Shown here in pieces: positions 7,740-16,341 of a stretch of DNA of 40,614 bases. The notes beneath the pieces were generated by a model, which worked only from the letters and a program-made list of their open reading frames with translations, did not search any database and was not told the DNA's origin. Source of the stretch: CAYPEK01 sp964409645 (GTDB lineage Bacteria; UBP15; UBA6099); assembly GCA_964409645.1 (NCBI GenBank), contig CAYPEK010000030.1, positions 1 through 40,614 of the forward strand, written 5' to 3'. How positions within the stretch are numbered: position 1 is the first letter of the stretch; each line of letters begins with the position of its first letter. Made by a program: the position numbers and the translations under genes.

Positions 7740-8942
7740 ATGGCAGCCGAGAAGTACAAGGATTATATGCTTAATCTGATCAACAGAGTAATCGACGAAA
7801 TCGGCCCGCGGCCTTCGTGCGGCGAAGAAGAAAAAAAATTCGGGAAAATGCTCGCCGAGGAATGGAAACCAATCTGCGATAAAGTGGAAGTCGAAAGCTT
7901 CACATGCAGTCCCGCCGCATTCCTTGGATTCCTTCCTTTTGCAGTGGCGATGTACATTATCGCTCTTCCGCTGTACTGGTTTTTCCCGCCGGCCGCGCTG
8001 GTGTTGGTTCTATCCGGTTTTATTATGCTGTTTTTTGAATTCATGAGATATAAGGAATTCGTGGATTTCCTGTTCCCCAAGAAAGAAGGCATTAACGTAA
8101 CAGGAACGATCAAACCCAAGGGAGAAGTTAAAAGAAGGCTTATAATCGGCGGCCACATGGATTCGGCATACGAGTTCAATATCTGGTACATTTTCAAGAA
8201 CGCATCAGTACCCATAATGATCGTGGGAATGCTCGCCATACTTCTCATGGTAGGCGCTACAATCGCCAAAAACATCGTCTTTTTTACGGGCGGACAAAGC
8301 TCGCATGTCCTGAATACACTCGGAATCATCTGCGTAGCCCTATCCCCCATTGTTGCCTTGTTCTCTGTATTTCATACATATAAAGCGGTCCCGGGTGCGA
8401 TGGACGACGTGGCGGGCGTGGCTGTTGCAGCCGGAGTGGGAAAGTATCTCGAAGACGCGAAAAAAGACGGATCGTTTTTCCCCGACAATACTGAAGTCGT
8501 TTTGTACGGAGTCGGCGCTGAGGAAGCCGGATTGAGAGGATCGAGAAGGTATATTGCAAAACATCTGCAGGAGTTGAAAGCGATACCGACATACGTGTTG
8601 ATGTTCGACGGCATATTTGACGAAAACTTCTTCACGATTATCAACCGGGAAATATGCACCGGCGCGAAACACAGTTCGGAACTGATAGATATGGCAAAGG
8701 AATGCGCGTCGGCAAGAGGGAAAAAACTACTCGTTAAGATGATACCTTTAGGCGCATCGGACGCGTCGGAATTTTCAAACGCCGGGATTCATTCGACTTG
8801 CATATTATGTCAGAACTGCGACAAATTGGCACCGAACTATCATACCAGACTCGACACGCCGGAAAAGATCAGGCCCGAATCACTTACCTGCTCGCTTCAA
8901 CTGGCGCTGGATGTGTTAGAACGTATCGATAAAAAAGCGTAG
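7740..8942 (+). CDS. Membrane-spanning M28 family zinc peptidase
   Basis: About 400 aa. ATG 7740 is preferred because GGAG lies 8 bases upstream; ATG 7728 is possible. The five zinc ligands of family M28 can be read (numbering from 7740): H139 in GGHMDS, D221/D222 in GAMDDVAG, E262 after the general base E261 in GAEEAGLRGS, D290 in MFDGI, and H368 in NYHTRLDT. Unusually, four hydrophobic helices are present. A pair at about 58-79 and 81-103 lies before the first ligand; another pair at about 154-176 and 187-211 lies between the first and second ligands. The active site should therefore sit near the membrane. There is no cleavable signal peptide. It could process lipophilic peptides or envelope material; the substrate is unknown. 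It has its own promoter and no operon partner. Confidence 0.85.
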   Translation: MAAEKYKDYMLNLINRVIDEIGPRPSCGEEEKKFGKMLAEEWKPICDKVEVESFTCSPAAFLGFLPFAVAMYIIALPLYWFFPPAALVLVLSGFIMLFFEFMRYKEFVDFLFPKKEGINVTGTIKPKGEVKRRLIIGGHMDSAYEFNIWYIFKNASVPIMIVGMLAILLMVGATIAKNIVFFTGGQSSHVLNTLGIICVALSPIVALFSVFHTYKAVPGAMDDVAGVAVAAGVGKYLEDAKKDGSFFPDNTEVVLYGVGAEEAGLRGSRRYIAKHLQELKAIPTYVLMFDGIFDENFFTIINREICTGAKHSSELIDMAKECASARGKKLLVKMIPLGASDASEFSNAGIHSTCILCQNCDKLAPNYHTRLDTPEKIRPESLTCSLQLALDVLERIDKKA

Positions 8943-9023
8943 TATTTCGCTAATCGTCAATATTTAATTTTGATGGCAGTCGTCTTTGGCAATCACGTCA
9001 TAAGGTTGCGCTGTTAAATGCCT

Positions 9024-10337
9024 TCAGTTCATTCGCGCGGGCCTGAGAACATACAATATTTCTTTCCCTCCGCAGATGCTCTCCCTTTTATCCGCGGCAA
9101 AAAGCTTCAGCGCTTCACTCAGCGTAGCCTCTGTAAACCTTTCAGTCTTGCGTCCGGTTCCGGGATTGTTCATTCTATTCCCTATCGCTTTCAGCGCTGA
9201 ATTACTCGACGACGCCATGTTTCTGACCGGCTCGGCAACGATTACAAATTTTATAGCCGCTTCGCTTATTTTCCTGAGAATCAGTTCGTGATTTGGAATG
9301 AATTGATACAGACTGCCTTGGATAACAACGTAATCGGCTTCAGGCAAGTCGCTCCTTATTTCTACATCGAACAATCTCGCATCCACCCCCGACGCCTGCG
9401 CTGTTTTCACCATGTTTCTGTTGATATCAAGACCTGTATATTTAACATTCTTTCCCTTTAGATACCGGGTATATAATTTTGCATCCCCGCAGCAAACGTC
9501 GAGCACCGAGGAACCTTCCGGGATCACTCCGCATATCGCTTTGTATCTCTCGGCGTAATTCCTTCTGTAAAGCAATCTAATGAACGCGCTGTATATGCCG
9601 GATGATCTGTAAGTAAGGCTCGTCCTGTTAGACTTCCAAAAAGACAGCAACGCCTTCATATATCCGATAGAGTCGCGGATCGGTTTTACAGTTGAAATCT
9701 TTTCCGGGTTCCGTTCATACACCATAGGTATCTCGGAAATATTCAATCCTCTTATTCGTGCCATTGCTATAACTTCGGTATCCCAGAACCACCCGTCGTT
9801 GTGCGTAAACTCAATCAGTTTCCGCACCGTTTTCATATTGAAAAACTTATATCCGGCTTCCGTATCTTTCACGCCTAAGTGAAGAAACACCCTTACCAGA
9901 ACAGTGTACATTGAACTTAGAAAATCCCTGAATAAATCGTATAAGCTCAGCGGCATCTTATAGGTTCTGTCGCCACACACGACATCCGCCCCATCCTCCA
10001 CCGCCTGAATCATCGCCGGGATATATCTTGAATGAACTTCCAGATCGATATCCAGAAAACCCGCTATATCACCGTTCGCAGCCGCCAGTCCTGTTTTGAC
10101 TGCCGCGCCTCTTCCTCTGTTCTGCTCGTGAAATATATATCTGACGCTGTCGTGATATTCCGCGATCTTTTTTATAATTTCGCGCGTCCTGTCTGAACTT
10201 CCGTCATCAACGAAAATCAACTCATAGTCATAGGAAATCGTTGTCATTGTATGAATTATCTCTTGATAATTGCGCTCTAGATGCCACTCTTCATTGTAAC
10301 ATGGAATTATTATTGAAACTTTCGGTTTCTGATCCAT
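9024..10337 (-). CDS. Fusion of a GT2 glycosyltransferase and a SAM-dependent methyltransferase
   Basis: A 437-aa two-domain protein. Residues 6-235 form a GT-A family 2 glycosyltransferase of the dolichol-phosphate-mannose-synthase type: VSIIIPCYNEE at the start, VDDGSSDRT, the metal-binding DIDLE at 96-100, and no C-terminal membrane helices. Residues 262-437 form a Class I methyltransferase with motif I VLDVCCGDAKLYTRYL (278-293) and TGLDINRNMV. It probably transfers a sugar from a nucleotide donor to a polyprenyl phosphate and methylates the product or a related one; this coupling is an inference. It is last in the minor-pilin operon, 27 bases after the PilX-like gene, so pilin or surface glycan modification is possible. 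The SD is weak. Confidence 0.87.
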   Translation of the reverse strand: MDQKPKVSIIIPCYNEEWHLERNYQEIIHTMTTISYDYELIFVDDGSSDRTREIIKKIAEYHDSVRYIFHEQNRGRGAAVKTGLAAANGDIAGFLDIDLEVHSRYIPAMIQAVEDGADVVCGDRTYKMPLSLYDLFRDFLSSMYTVLVRVFLHLGVKDTEAGYKFFNMKTVRKLIEFTHNDGWFWDTEVIAMARIRGLNISEIPMVYERNPEKISTVKPIRDSIGYMKALLSFWKSNRTSLTYRSSGIYSAFIRLLYRRNYAERYKAICGVIPEGSSVLDVCCGDAKLYTRYLKGKNVKYTGLDINRNMVKTAQASGVDARLFDVEIRSDLPEADYVVIQGSLYQFIPNHELILRKISEAAIKFVIVAEPVRNMASSSNSALKAIGNRMNNPGTGRKTERFTEATLSEALKLFAADKRESICGGKEILYVLRPARMN

Positions 10338-10364
10338 TGAAATTCATTTCTGAAAACAATTCGT

Positions 10365-10889
10365 TTAAAGCTCTCTCCACCTCAGTATCTGGACATATCT
10401 CAGATCGTTACTTCGGTTAGTGCGCCTTATTTCCGCTCTTACGCTTCTCTTGAATGTACCGGTGCACGCAGTCCCCGCAAATGAGCCTTTACACCCTGTC
10501 GATGTTACTATTGAGAGATTGCAATATGTAAAATTCGGATCCGCTTTATCAGTCTGATCCGTATATCTGAAATACCATCCGGTATCCACAAAACCTCTGT
10601 CGTTTGAACAGTCAACCAACCTAGTTGTCGAGGGGCATGCCACCCCCGCCGCTCTCACCGTAGGATTTGCGTTGGCATTCCGCAATATCAGTATCTCGTA
10701 CTCGATACCCGCCTCCGCGCAATAGTACGCCTGCATGTCCTCTATGTGATTCGTCACGGTTTCCGTATCAGACAGTCTCAGCAACTCGACCGTTATCATC
10801 AGCGCCGCGATAAAAAGCGCAAGAAATATCGCAAGAAGGACTATTGAACCTTTCTGCACTCCGGATCTGTCATGTTTATGCGCCATCAT
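10365..10889 (-). CDS. PilX/GspK-like minor pilin
   Basis: A 174-aa protein with a type III (prepilin) signal: basic leader, KGS at the cleavage point, then the hydrophobic stretch IVLLAIFLALFIAALMI. Leu rather than Glu stands at mature position 5, as in PilX and GspK, which cap the pseudopilus tip. AYYCAEAGIEYEI after the helix matches the PilX-type conserved segment. Six further cysteines could form disulfides in the globular head. It should be cut and inserted by the type IV pilus machinery, with the other minor pilins, to prime assembly. It overlaps the PilW-like gene by 4 bases (ATGA). Confidence 0.8.
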   Translation of the reverse strand: MMAHKHDRSGVQKGSIVLLAIFLALFIAALMITVELLRLSDTETVTNHIEDMQAYYCAEAGIEYEILILRNANANPTVRAAGVACPSTTRLVDCSNDRGFVDTGWYFRYTDQTDKADPNFTYCNLSIVTSTGCKGSFAGTACTGTFKRSVRAEIRRTNRSNDLRYVQILRWREL

Positions 10890-11767
10890 GGATTCACTCT
10901 TATTACATCCTGAAAATCACACGTTTCACCAGTGTTGTCTCGTATCCTCATGGTGATTCTAACATCCGGTTGCATGAACAAAGTGCTCGCCACCGGACAT
11001 TGCTCGAAGTAATCTCCCGCTGCTATATAATTCAGATTATAAGTCACCGAAAAACCACCGGCGATAAGCGCTAACTGAACAGTCGCTACCGTTATGTTCA
11101 CCGCTGCCACGCCGGGTTTAACTCTGTCGCAATACACTTTGATGCATATATTGTCGTTAGAGCTTCTCGTATATGTGTACGTATCCGTCGCGTACCCATT
11201 GGTACGCGCGAAAAAATATCCCTCGCGCGAAGTCCTTAGCTGCGCCTGCGAAAAAAATGTCATCGGATTCAGATTCGTATCGGTTTGATTCGGCAGGATC
11301 CGCCTCTCATCGGAAACGGCAAACTTGAACTTGAACGCATTGACTTGCCTGAATGACGTGAGATTCTCAAGCCTTCTCGTATAAGTTGTATAAGTAAAAG
11401 AATCTATCGGGGCTGCGAGAGAATCTCTTACAAACACCGGGGTTGCCGTGCCGAACTCGAATTCCATATCCGCTGCATTATCGTAATTGATACGATAGGC
11501 TGTCGTTGTTGCCCAATCCGGATAAAAATCGATGTACAACGCGCTCGAGGTATCCACTAAATCGTATGATTTTCTTATCTCTCTGGTAATCTTATCCATT
11601 GCCGTACGGCCGACACGCAGAGATTCAATTCTTCTATCCGCCGTTCGCCAAGATTCGTAAGTCGAACTTATAAGAGGAAACATTGCCGCGGATAAAACCG
11701 AAACAACTGCTACCACAACCAGCAACTCAACCAGCGTTACTCCGTTTTTATTATTCAATCGCGCCAT
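10886..11767 (-). CDS. PilW-like minor pilin
   Basis: A 293-aa prepilin: short basic leader MARLNNKNG, cleavage before Val, then VTLVELLVVVAVVSVLSA with the methylation/assembly Glu at mature position 5. The large globular domain of about 260 residues and YESWRTADRRIESLRVGRTA after the helix are typical of PilW-type minor pilins. Exported by Sec and processed by prepilin peptidase (not in this window). It lies between the PilV-like and PilX-like genes (2-base gap and 4-base overlap), so the set is co-translated. The usual large adhesin PilY1 is not next to it. Confidence 0.85.
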   Translation of the reverse strand: MARLNNKNGVTLVELLVVVAVVSVLSAAMFPLISSTYESWRTADRRIESLRVGRTAMDKITREIRKSYDLVDTSSALYIDFYPDWATTTAYRINYDNAADMEFEFGTATPVFVRDSLAAPIDSFTYTTYTRRLENLTSFRQVNAFKFKFAVSDERRILPNQTDTNLNPMTFFSQAQLRTSREGYFFARTNGYATDTYTYTRSSNDNICIKVYCDRVKPGVAAVNITVATVQLALIAGGFSVTYNLNYIAAGDYFEQCPVASTLFMQPDVRITMRIRDNTGETCDFQDVIRVNP

Positions 11768-11769
11768 AA

Positions 11770-12255
11770 TTACCAGTTCGGAGGCCTTATTGTAAACAGC
11801 GTTTCCAGAAAGACCTGAGGCTCATTGTTTTCCTGATCGAATATATCGTCGTCGTTCAAGTCATACCATACCCTTACCTGTATATATTTCATTCTCGCAT
11901 TCGCCGAATTTCCGGTATCCACCGTGCATTTATATTTCGTGAACGGATATGGGAAAGTACAAGGATTCTGGTCGAAATTCCTATGAAAATCGTTGTGGCT
12001 TCCAACAGCTTCCGGGCAGTTAACGCCCCCTGCGATCGTATGATTTGTATAACAATTCATTCTCGTTCTGGTTTCTTCGACTTTTAACTGAGCAAGAAAA
12101 GCACAATGAGTAAGATGCTGCTCATTATTCGTCGATTCCAATGCCGACGCAATAACACGGCCCAACGGATATATGACAACCAACAATAATATGAGTACAA
12201 CCACCACTTCAACTATGGTAAATCCGCCCTGAACTTTTCTTGCTTTCATATTCAT
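11770..12255 (-). CDS. PilV-like minor pilin
   Basis: A 161-aa prepilin: basic leader MNMKARKVQGG, cleavage before Phe, then FTIVEVVVVLILLLVVIYPLG with Glu at position 5. The short head domain with four cysteines fits PilV/GspI-type minor pilins. No SD is seen; translation probably depends on coupling with the FimT-like gene, whose stop lies 11 bases upstream. It should act with its neighbours in pilus priming. Confidence 0.82.
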   Translation of the reverse strand: MNMKARKVQGGFTIVEVVVVLILLLVVIYPLGRVIASALESTNNEQHLTHCAFLAQLKVEETRTRMNCYTNHTIAGGVNCPEAVGSHNDFHRNFDQNPCTFPYPFTKYKCTVDTGNSANARMKYIQVRVWYDLNDDDIFDQENNEPQVFLETLFTIRPPNW

Positions 12256-12266
12256 AATATTTATCG

Positions 12267-12764
12267 TTATTTTTCGATCAGCTTAACTCTTCCGGTCCCT
12301 CGAACCACAGATACATCCCATTGATAAATGTTCTCATTGTCATGCACTTCTACTGCACCGCCGTTATACGGCGATACGGCTCCCTTTGAATCGAAATAAA
12401 ACGAACTCGTCGATACTTCATCCAAGTAAACTCCGTCCACAACCGTAACTGTTTTTATCGGCGAACTCTCATTGTCGCTTTCAAACACCTTCCACGTATC
12501 GGTGGCGGATCCGATTTTGTACAGCTTAACCCAATATGATTTTCCGGAATTCCCACTCGGCCCGCCTCCTAACGCCAGCCTTCTCGCATAATCCAAATCC
12601 GCCGCGAGATCGTGCGCCGTCGAATACGTCTGATGCTTGCGGATCGCCAGAATCGAAAAATGAGGGACAAACATAGAAACCAAAATCGCTATTAAAGCAA
12701 CGATTAATATCAGCTCAACAATGGATAAGCCTGAAGATTGCCGGCGTTCGTGAGAGTTCACCAC
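12267..12764 (-). CDS. FimT/GspH-like minor pilin
   Basis: A 165-aa prepilin starting at GTG 12764, with GAGGAG 6 bases upstream. The leader VNSHERRQSSG is followed by LSIVELILIVALIAILVSMF, with Glu at position 5. DLAADLDYARRLAL after the helix matches the FimT/GspH pattern, in which a hydrophobic N-terminal helix is followed by a segment rich in A-R-x-x-A. It is first of four minor pilins, 42 bases downstream of the hydrolase gene. FimT-type proteins in some bacteria bind DNA for natural transformation; nothing here proves that. Confidence 0.83.
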   Translation of the reverse strand: MVNSHERRQSSGLSIVELILIVALIAILVSMFVPHFSILAIRKHQTYSTAHDLAADLDYARRLALGGGPSGNSGKSYWVKLYKIGSATDTWKVFESDNESSPIKTVTVVDGVYLDEVSTSSFYFDSKGAVSPYNGGAVEVHDNENIYQWDVSVVRGTGRVKLIEK

Positions 12765-12806
12765 CGCATTCTCCTCTCTATAACTCCATACCCAACCGCC
12801 GGAATA

Positions 12807-13616
12807 TTAAACTTCCAGAGTCATTCCTTCCCTTGCAGCGACAGTGTCCGAGAATAACGCCTTAGCTTTTTTCTCAATGCTTTCCACCGTCGCGTCGTCA
12901 TGTGTCGGTTCGTGATGAAAAAGAACAAGTTTTTTCACTCCGGCCTTTTTTGAAATTTCCACCGCAACTTCATACGTACTGTGGCCCCATCCTACACGAC
13001 CGTTCGAATATTCCTCAGGCGTGTATTGCGCATCGAAAAGCAACACATCGGCGCCCTTCACTGCTTCAACATAGCCGTTTATGTCTCCACCCGCTTCAAA
13101 CTCGGTATCGCTTGAATACACCACCATTTTGTTGTTATGCCAGACACTGAATCCATATACTTCCTGAGGATGCACAAGCTTGATCGGCGTTACGAGCGCG
13201 CCCCCTACTTCCATTCCCGCGCTTCCGATCACATGAAAATTCACACTTGAATTCAGATCGGACATTTTTACCGGGAAATAGGGCGCGTCCATCTGAGACA
13301 TCATATTCTTTTGTATTTCTTGGCCGCTGTATATATTTATTTCCATGTCAGCTAAAAACGCCGGCACAAAGTACGGAAATCCCTGAATGTGGTCCCAGTG
13401 CACGTGAGAAATAAATATGTTTAACACGTTCGATTTATTATTGCGCTTAAGATAATCAAGTCCGAATTCTCTGATTCCGGTTCCCGCGTCAAAAACCAAT
13501 GATGTCCCGTCATCAGTTGTTATCTCAACACATGACGTGTTCCCGCCGAAGCGGGCTGTCTTTTCACCGGGTGTTGGGATACTGCCTCGCACGCCCCAAA
13601 ATCGAATCTTCATCAT
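12807..13616 (-). CDS. Metallo-beta-lactamase-fold hydrolase
   Basis: A 269-aa cytoplasmic protein. Zinc-site motifs: HVHWDHIQGFPYF (the HxHxDH signature, about residues 71-83), HPQ near 150, SSDTEF (the bridging Asp) and LFHHEPTHDD near the C-terminus. The start MKIRFWGVRGSIPTPG and the GGNTSCVEI stretch are typical of the branch related to RNase Z, PhnP and cyclic-nucleotide phosphodiesterases, so a phosphodiester substrate is likely; it is unknown here. It is first in the presumed operon with the minor pilins. Two 12-base direct repeats lie 28-68 bases before it. Confidence 0.87.
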   Translation of the reverse strand: MMKIRFWGVRGSIPTPGEKTARFGGNTSCVEITTDDGTSLVFDAGTGIREFGLDYLKRNNKSNVLNIFISHVHWDHIQGFPYFVPAFLADMEINIYSGQEIQKNMMSQMDAPYFPVKMSDLNSSVNFHVIGSAGMEVGGALVTPIKLVHPQEVYGFSVWHNNKMVVYSSDTEFEAGGDINGYVEAVKGADVLLFDAQYTPEEYSNGRVGWGHSTYEVAVEISKKAGVKKLVLFHHEPTHDDATVESIEKKAKALFSDTVAAREGMTLEV

Positions 13617-13643
13617 CTGCGTCCTCTGCGATCAGTATTTCCG

Positions 13644-13684
13644 TAATTTTACAATTTTATCAATATTAATGATAATTTTACAAT
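13644..13684. repeat. Pair of 12-base direct repeats upstream of the hydrolase gene
   Basis: TAATTTTACAAT occurs at 13644-13655 and 13673-13684, 29 bases apart start to start, about three helical turns. A near-palindrome (ATCA, then AATATTA, then TGAT) lies between them. The placement just upstream of the pilin operon suggests a regulator binding site; this is inference. Confidence 0.4.
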
Positions 13685-13805
13685 AGTATTAATAAGAAAA
13701 TCACATATTTGTTTACTTTTTGAATGCTGTTAATTCATGCCATAAACCACCAATATTTATTCACTCTTTTCCGTAGATTTCAAATTTCAAAAAAAACCTA
13801 CCCAA

Positions 13806-13831
13806 ACAAAAAAACGGCTTTTAACAAGCCG
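13806..13831 (-). terminator. Rho-independent terminator of the Ig-domain gene
   Basis: On the minus strand CGGCTT-GTTAA-AAGCCG is followed by a run of T (13814-13808). It lies 27 bases after the stop codon. A shorter T run on the other side might make it bidirectional. Confidence 0.8.
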
Positions 13832-13857
13832 CTTTTTTTACAATATTGCTATTTCAT

Positions 13858-16341
13858 TCATTTGATCTTGAAATCTATTTTAAGCACTGGGCAATAGAGT
13901 ATGTAAAACCTCGCCACGGCGGTATAATCACCGGCCGCAACCGCATTGCCGCTATCATCCTTCCCGTCCCATTTTGTCGTGTATTCATATACCGGCGTGT
14001 ATCCTGCAATCGCTCTAGATAAAGCCTCCGGTGTGCAATTCGAGTTTCTGAATGTCTTCACCAGATTTCCGGATGAATCGTAAATAAACAAGTCGAGACA
14101 GACATCCAAAGCCCGGCGATTGGCGCCTGAACTCAACAAAGCCGAGAAGCTCACTGTTACTTCACTCCCGGATTCGTATTGATTGCAGTCGGTCGCCAAC
14201 TGCGCGATTGTGAGGTTGTCCGTCCATGAGGCTTCGTTCGGATTGACCGTGTCACAATAACTTATATCAGCAGGCTCCCACACTTCAAGGTCCACCACGT
14301 TGGTAGTCACATCATTATACGTCGCCGATATCGTGGTTGTTCCGGCTTTCGAGCCTGTGAATAGCGCCGTGCTCGGATCGTAACTTCCTATCACCGAGTC
14401 ACTCAGGTTCCATTCGGCTTTGTCCGTCACGCGCTCGGCCTTGAAACCACCGTTTGATATGGAAATCCCGTTAACATAATATGGGTTGGATGGTGTTCCG
14501 AGCGGAATTTTCGAATAATAAGTCGCATTTATCCTCAACGTCTTTCCGCTACGCACTATCGTTTCCCTGTTCGAGAATTCAAGAAGCATGAATGCATCCG
14601 TGTCACTGTCTAACACCTGAACCCACGACCATTCGCTCCATACGCCGTCTTTATATACTCTCACCCCAACTTTTCCCGCCTTGTTGGGTGTCACAATTCC
14701 ATTCGATTCGATAGTCAATATCGAATCATCCGTAACTTCCCATTTCTCAAGGCTTTCCGTGATATCACGTTCTAACGTATCGTCGTTGTAATATGCCGTC
14801 GCCAGATATTTACCCGTTTTTCCAAGTTCGATGTAGTTATTATTGTAGCAATACATCCCCCCGTACTCTTTCGGGCATGGCAGCGGAATAAGGTAATTCG
14901 TGGCGCAGGATTTGCTTGCGTACGGGACCGGGCAAGATATTACAGGCGTACTTGTCAAAACGCTCGGGTCGGGCCGTTCATCGGGATAAAGACCGATCCA
15001 TATCAGTTGTTTATCGGTGACAGTCAGTGTCGCGGAAGATGTGAATCCGCCGTACTCCGCCGTGAACGTCACGCTACCGATTTTCGCGGGATAAAACTTG
15101 CCGCTCGATTCAAGACGTCCCATCGTCGAATCAAACTGCACGGACGCCGTGCTTGTCAGGTCCGCCGTGCTCCCGTCGGAATAATAGCCTGTCACGCTCA
15201 ATACCGCCGTCTCTGATATCTCGATCTTCGCCGGCTTTACAGAGACATTAATCGATTTCAGTTCAGGCCCCGCCAGCACCGTGATTGTAATGGCATCGCT
15301 GGTCAAATCGCCGTACGTTGCTTTCACATCGGCCGTTCCCGCTGAAACCGCCGTAAATATATTCCCGGAAACTGTCCCGACCGCTTCGTCGGAGACACTG
15401 AATACGGCACTCTCTGTGAGATCCGCCGTCGAACCGTCCGAATACAGCCCCGTAACAGCCAGCTTTGCGGTGTCCCCGATCGTAAGTTTCGATGAATCCG
15501 AGCTAACCGATATCGAACTCAAAACCACAGGTTCCGCATTTACTGTTACCACTATAGAATTGCTTGCATCATTTTGGAATGTTGCTGAAACATTACATGA
15601 ACCCGCTGACTTAGCCTCGAATTTTCCATACTCATCAACTTTTTCAAGAACCCCCGCATTGTCTAAACTCCACGTCACCTGCGAGGTTAGGTCATAGTCA
15701 ACATCACCGATTCTGCATATCGCGTTTAATGCTGTATATTCACCGATATCCAAGACCGAGTCATACGAATCCGCTATGCTGAGCGTCAGCGTATCGCAAT
15801 CGAAATTATAATTAAGATTAACAGGGCTGTACGCATACACCCATACGCCTTGCCACGTTTGTATGTTATCGGTTTTCAACAGCGGTTGATATCTGCCGTC
15901 GTCCAATTCGAATATGATGTCCGCGATTAGGCTGGCGCTGTCGCCGAACGCATCCGTAAACGACAATTCTTCTTTGTATGGATTACCCATTAAATTCCAA
16001 CCTTCATGGAACTCAACCGTCACCGGCGACTCATCACTTGATGAAGCGCACAGTCCTGAGGTATCCAAACTGCCGGATGTATTCACGGCATAGCCGTATC
16101 CCCGTTCAAGCGTCTCAACCGAGTTATACTTTTCACCATCCCATAAAAACGCTTCCAAGGAATCCAGACTTAGTGTGTCTTTTATCTCCGCAACAGTGAT
16201 GTTACATGGCGCGGACACCAGATTCCACCCTTCCTCAAGCACGGGCGGCGCACTCGCTCCGTACGCGTTCACAACATTCAGTGAAAAAAGGATCAATGCC
16301 GCCATGAGAACTGCTTTTGCGCTTAATCTCATCTTCTTCAC
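13858..16341 (-). CDS. Secreted multi-domain Ig-like (BIG2-type) surface protein
   Basis: An 827-aa exported protein with a signal peptide (residues 1-29). Residues 37-175 contain two copies of a GWNL module (GWNLVSAP at 38-45 and GWNLMGNPY at 114-122). These are followed by tandem bacterial Ig-like domains at about 185-267, 272-356, 359-442, 500-577 and 585-687. Repeated words YSDGSTADLT at 300-309 and 387-396, and KAGT or SAGT loops, mark BIG2-type folds. Residues 735-827 resemble a FlgD-type Ig domain (KWDGKDDSGNAVAAGDYTA), which often ends secreted proteins in poorly cultured phyla. No anchor is visible. It is probably an adhesin or structural surface protein. A terminator follows; it is a single-gene unit. 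Confidence 0.85.
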   Translation of the reverse strand: MKKMRLSAKAVLMAALILFSLNVVNAYGASAPPVLEEGWNLVSAPCNITVAEIKDTLSLDSLEAFLWDGEKYNSVETLERGYGYAVNTSGSLDTSGLCASSSDESPVTVEFHEGWNLMGNPYKEELSFTDAFGDSASLIADIIFELDDGRYQPLLKTDNIQTWQGVWVYAYSPVNLNYNFDCDTLTLSIADSYDSVLDIGEYTALNAICRIGDVDYDLTSQVTWSLDNAGVLEKVDEYGKFEAKSAGSCNVSATFQNDASNSIVVTVNAEPVVLSSISVSSDSSKLTIGDTAKLAVTGLYSDGSTADLTESAVFSVSDEAVGTVSGNIFTAVSAGTADVKATYGDLTSDAITITVLAGPELKSINVSVKPAKIEISETAVLSVTGYYSDGSTADLTSTASVQFDSTMGRLESSGKFYPAKIGSVTFTAEYGGFTSSATLTVTDKQLIWIGLYPDERPDPSVLTSTPVISCPVPYASKSCATNYLIPLPCPKEYGGMYCYNNNYIELGKTGKYLATAYYNDDTLERDITESLEKWEVTDDSILTIESNGIVTPNKAGKVGVRVYKDGVWSEWSWVQVLDSDTDAFMLLEFSNRETIVRSGKTLRINATYYSKIPLGTPSNPYYVNGISISNGGFKAERVTDKAEWNLSDSVIGSYDPSTALFTGSKAGTTTISATYNDVTTNVVDLEVWEPADISYCDTVNPNEASWTDNLTIAQLATDCNQYESGSEVTVSFSALLSSGANRRALDVCLDLFIYDSSGNLVKTFRNSNCTPEALSRAIAGYTPVYEYTTKWDGKDDSGNAVAAGDYTAVARFYILYCPVLKIDFKIK

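Noticed and set aside
13858..16341. LPxTG or other cell-wall anchor on the Ig-domain protein
   Set aside because: The C-terminus (LKIDFKIK) has no sorting signal or terminal membrane helix.
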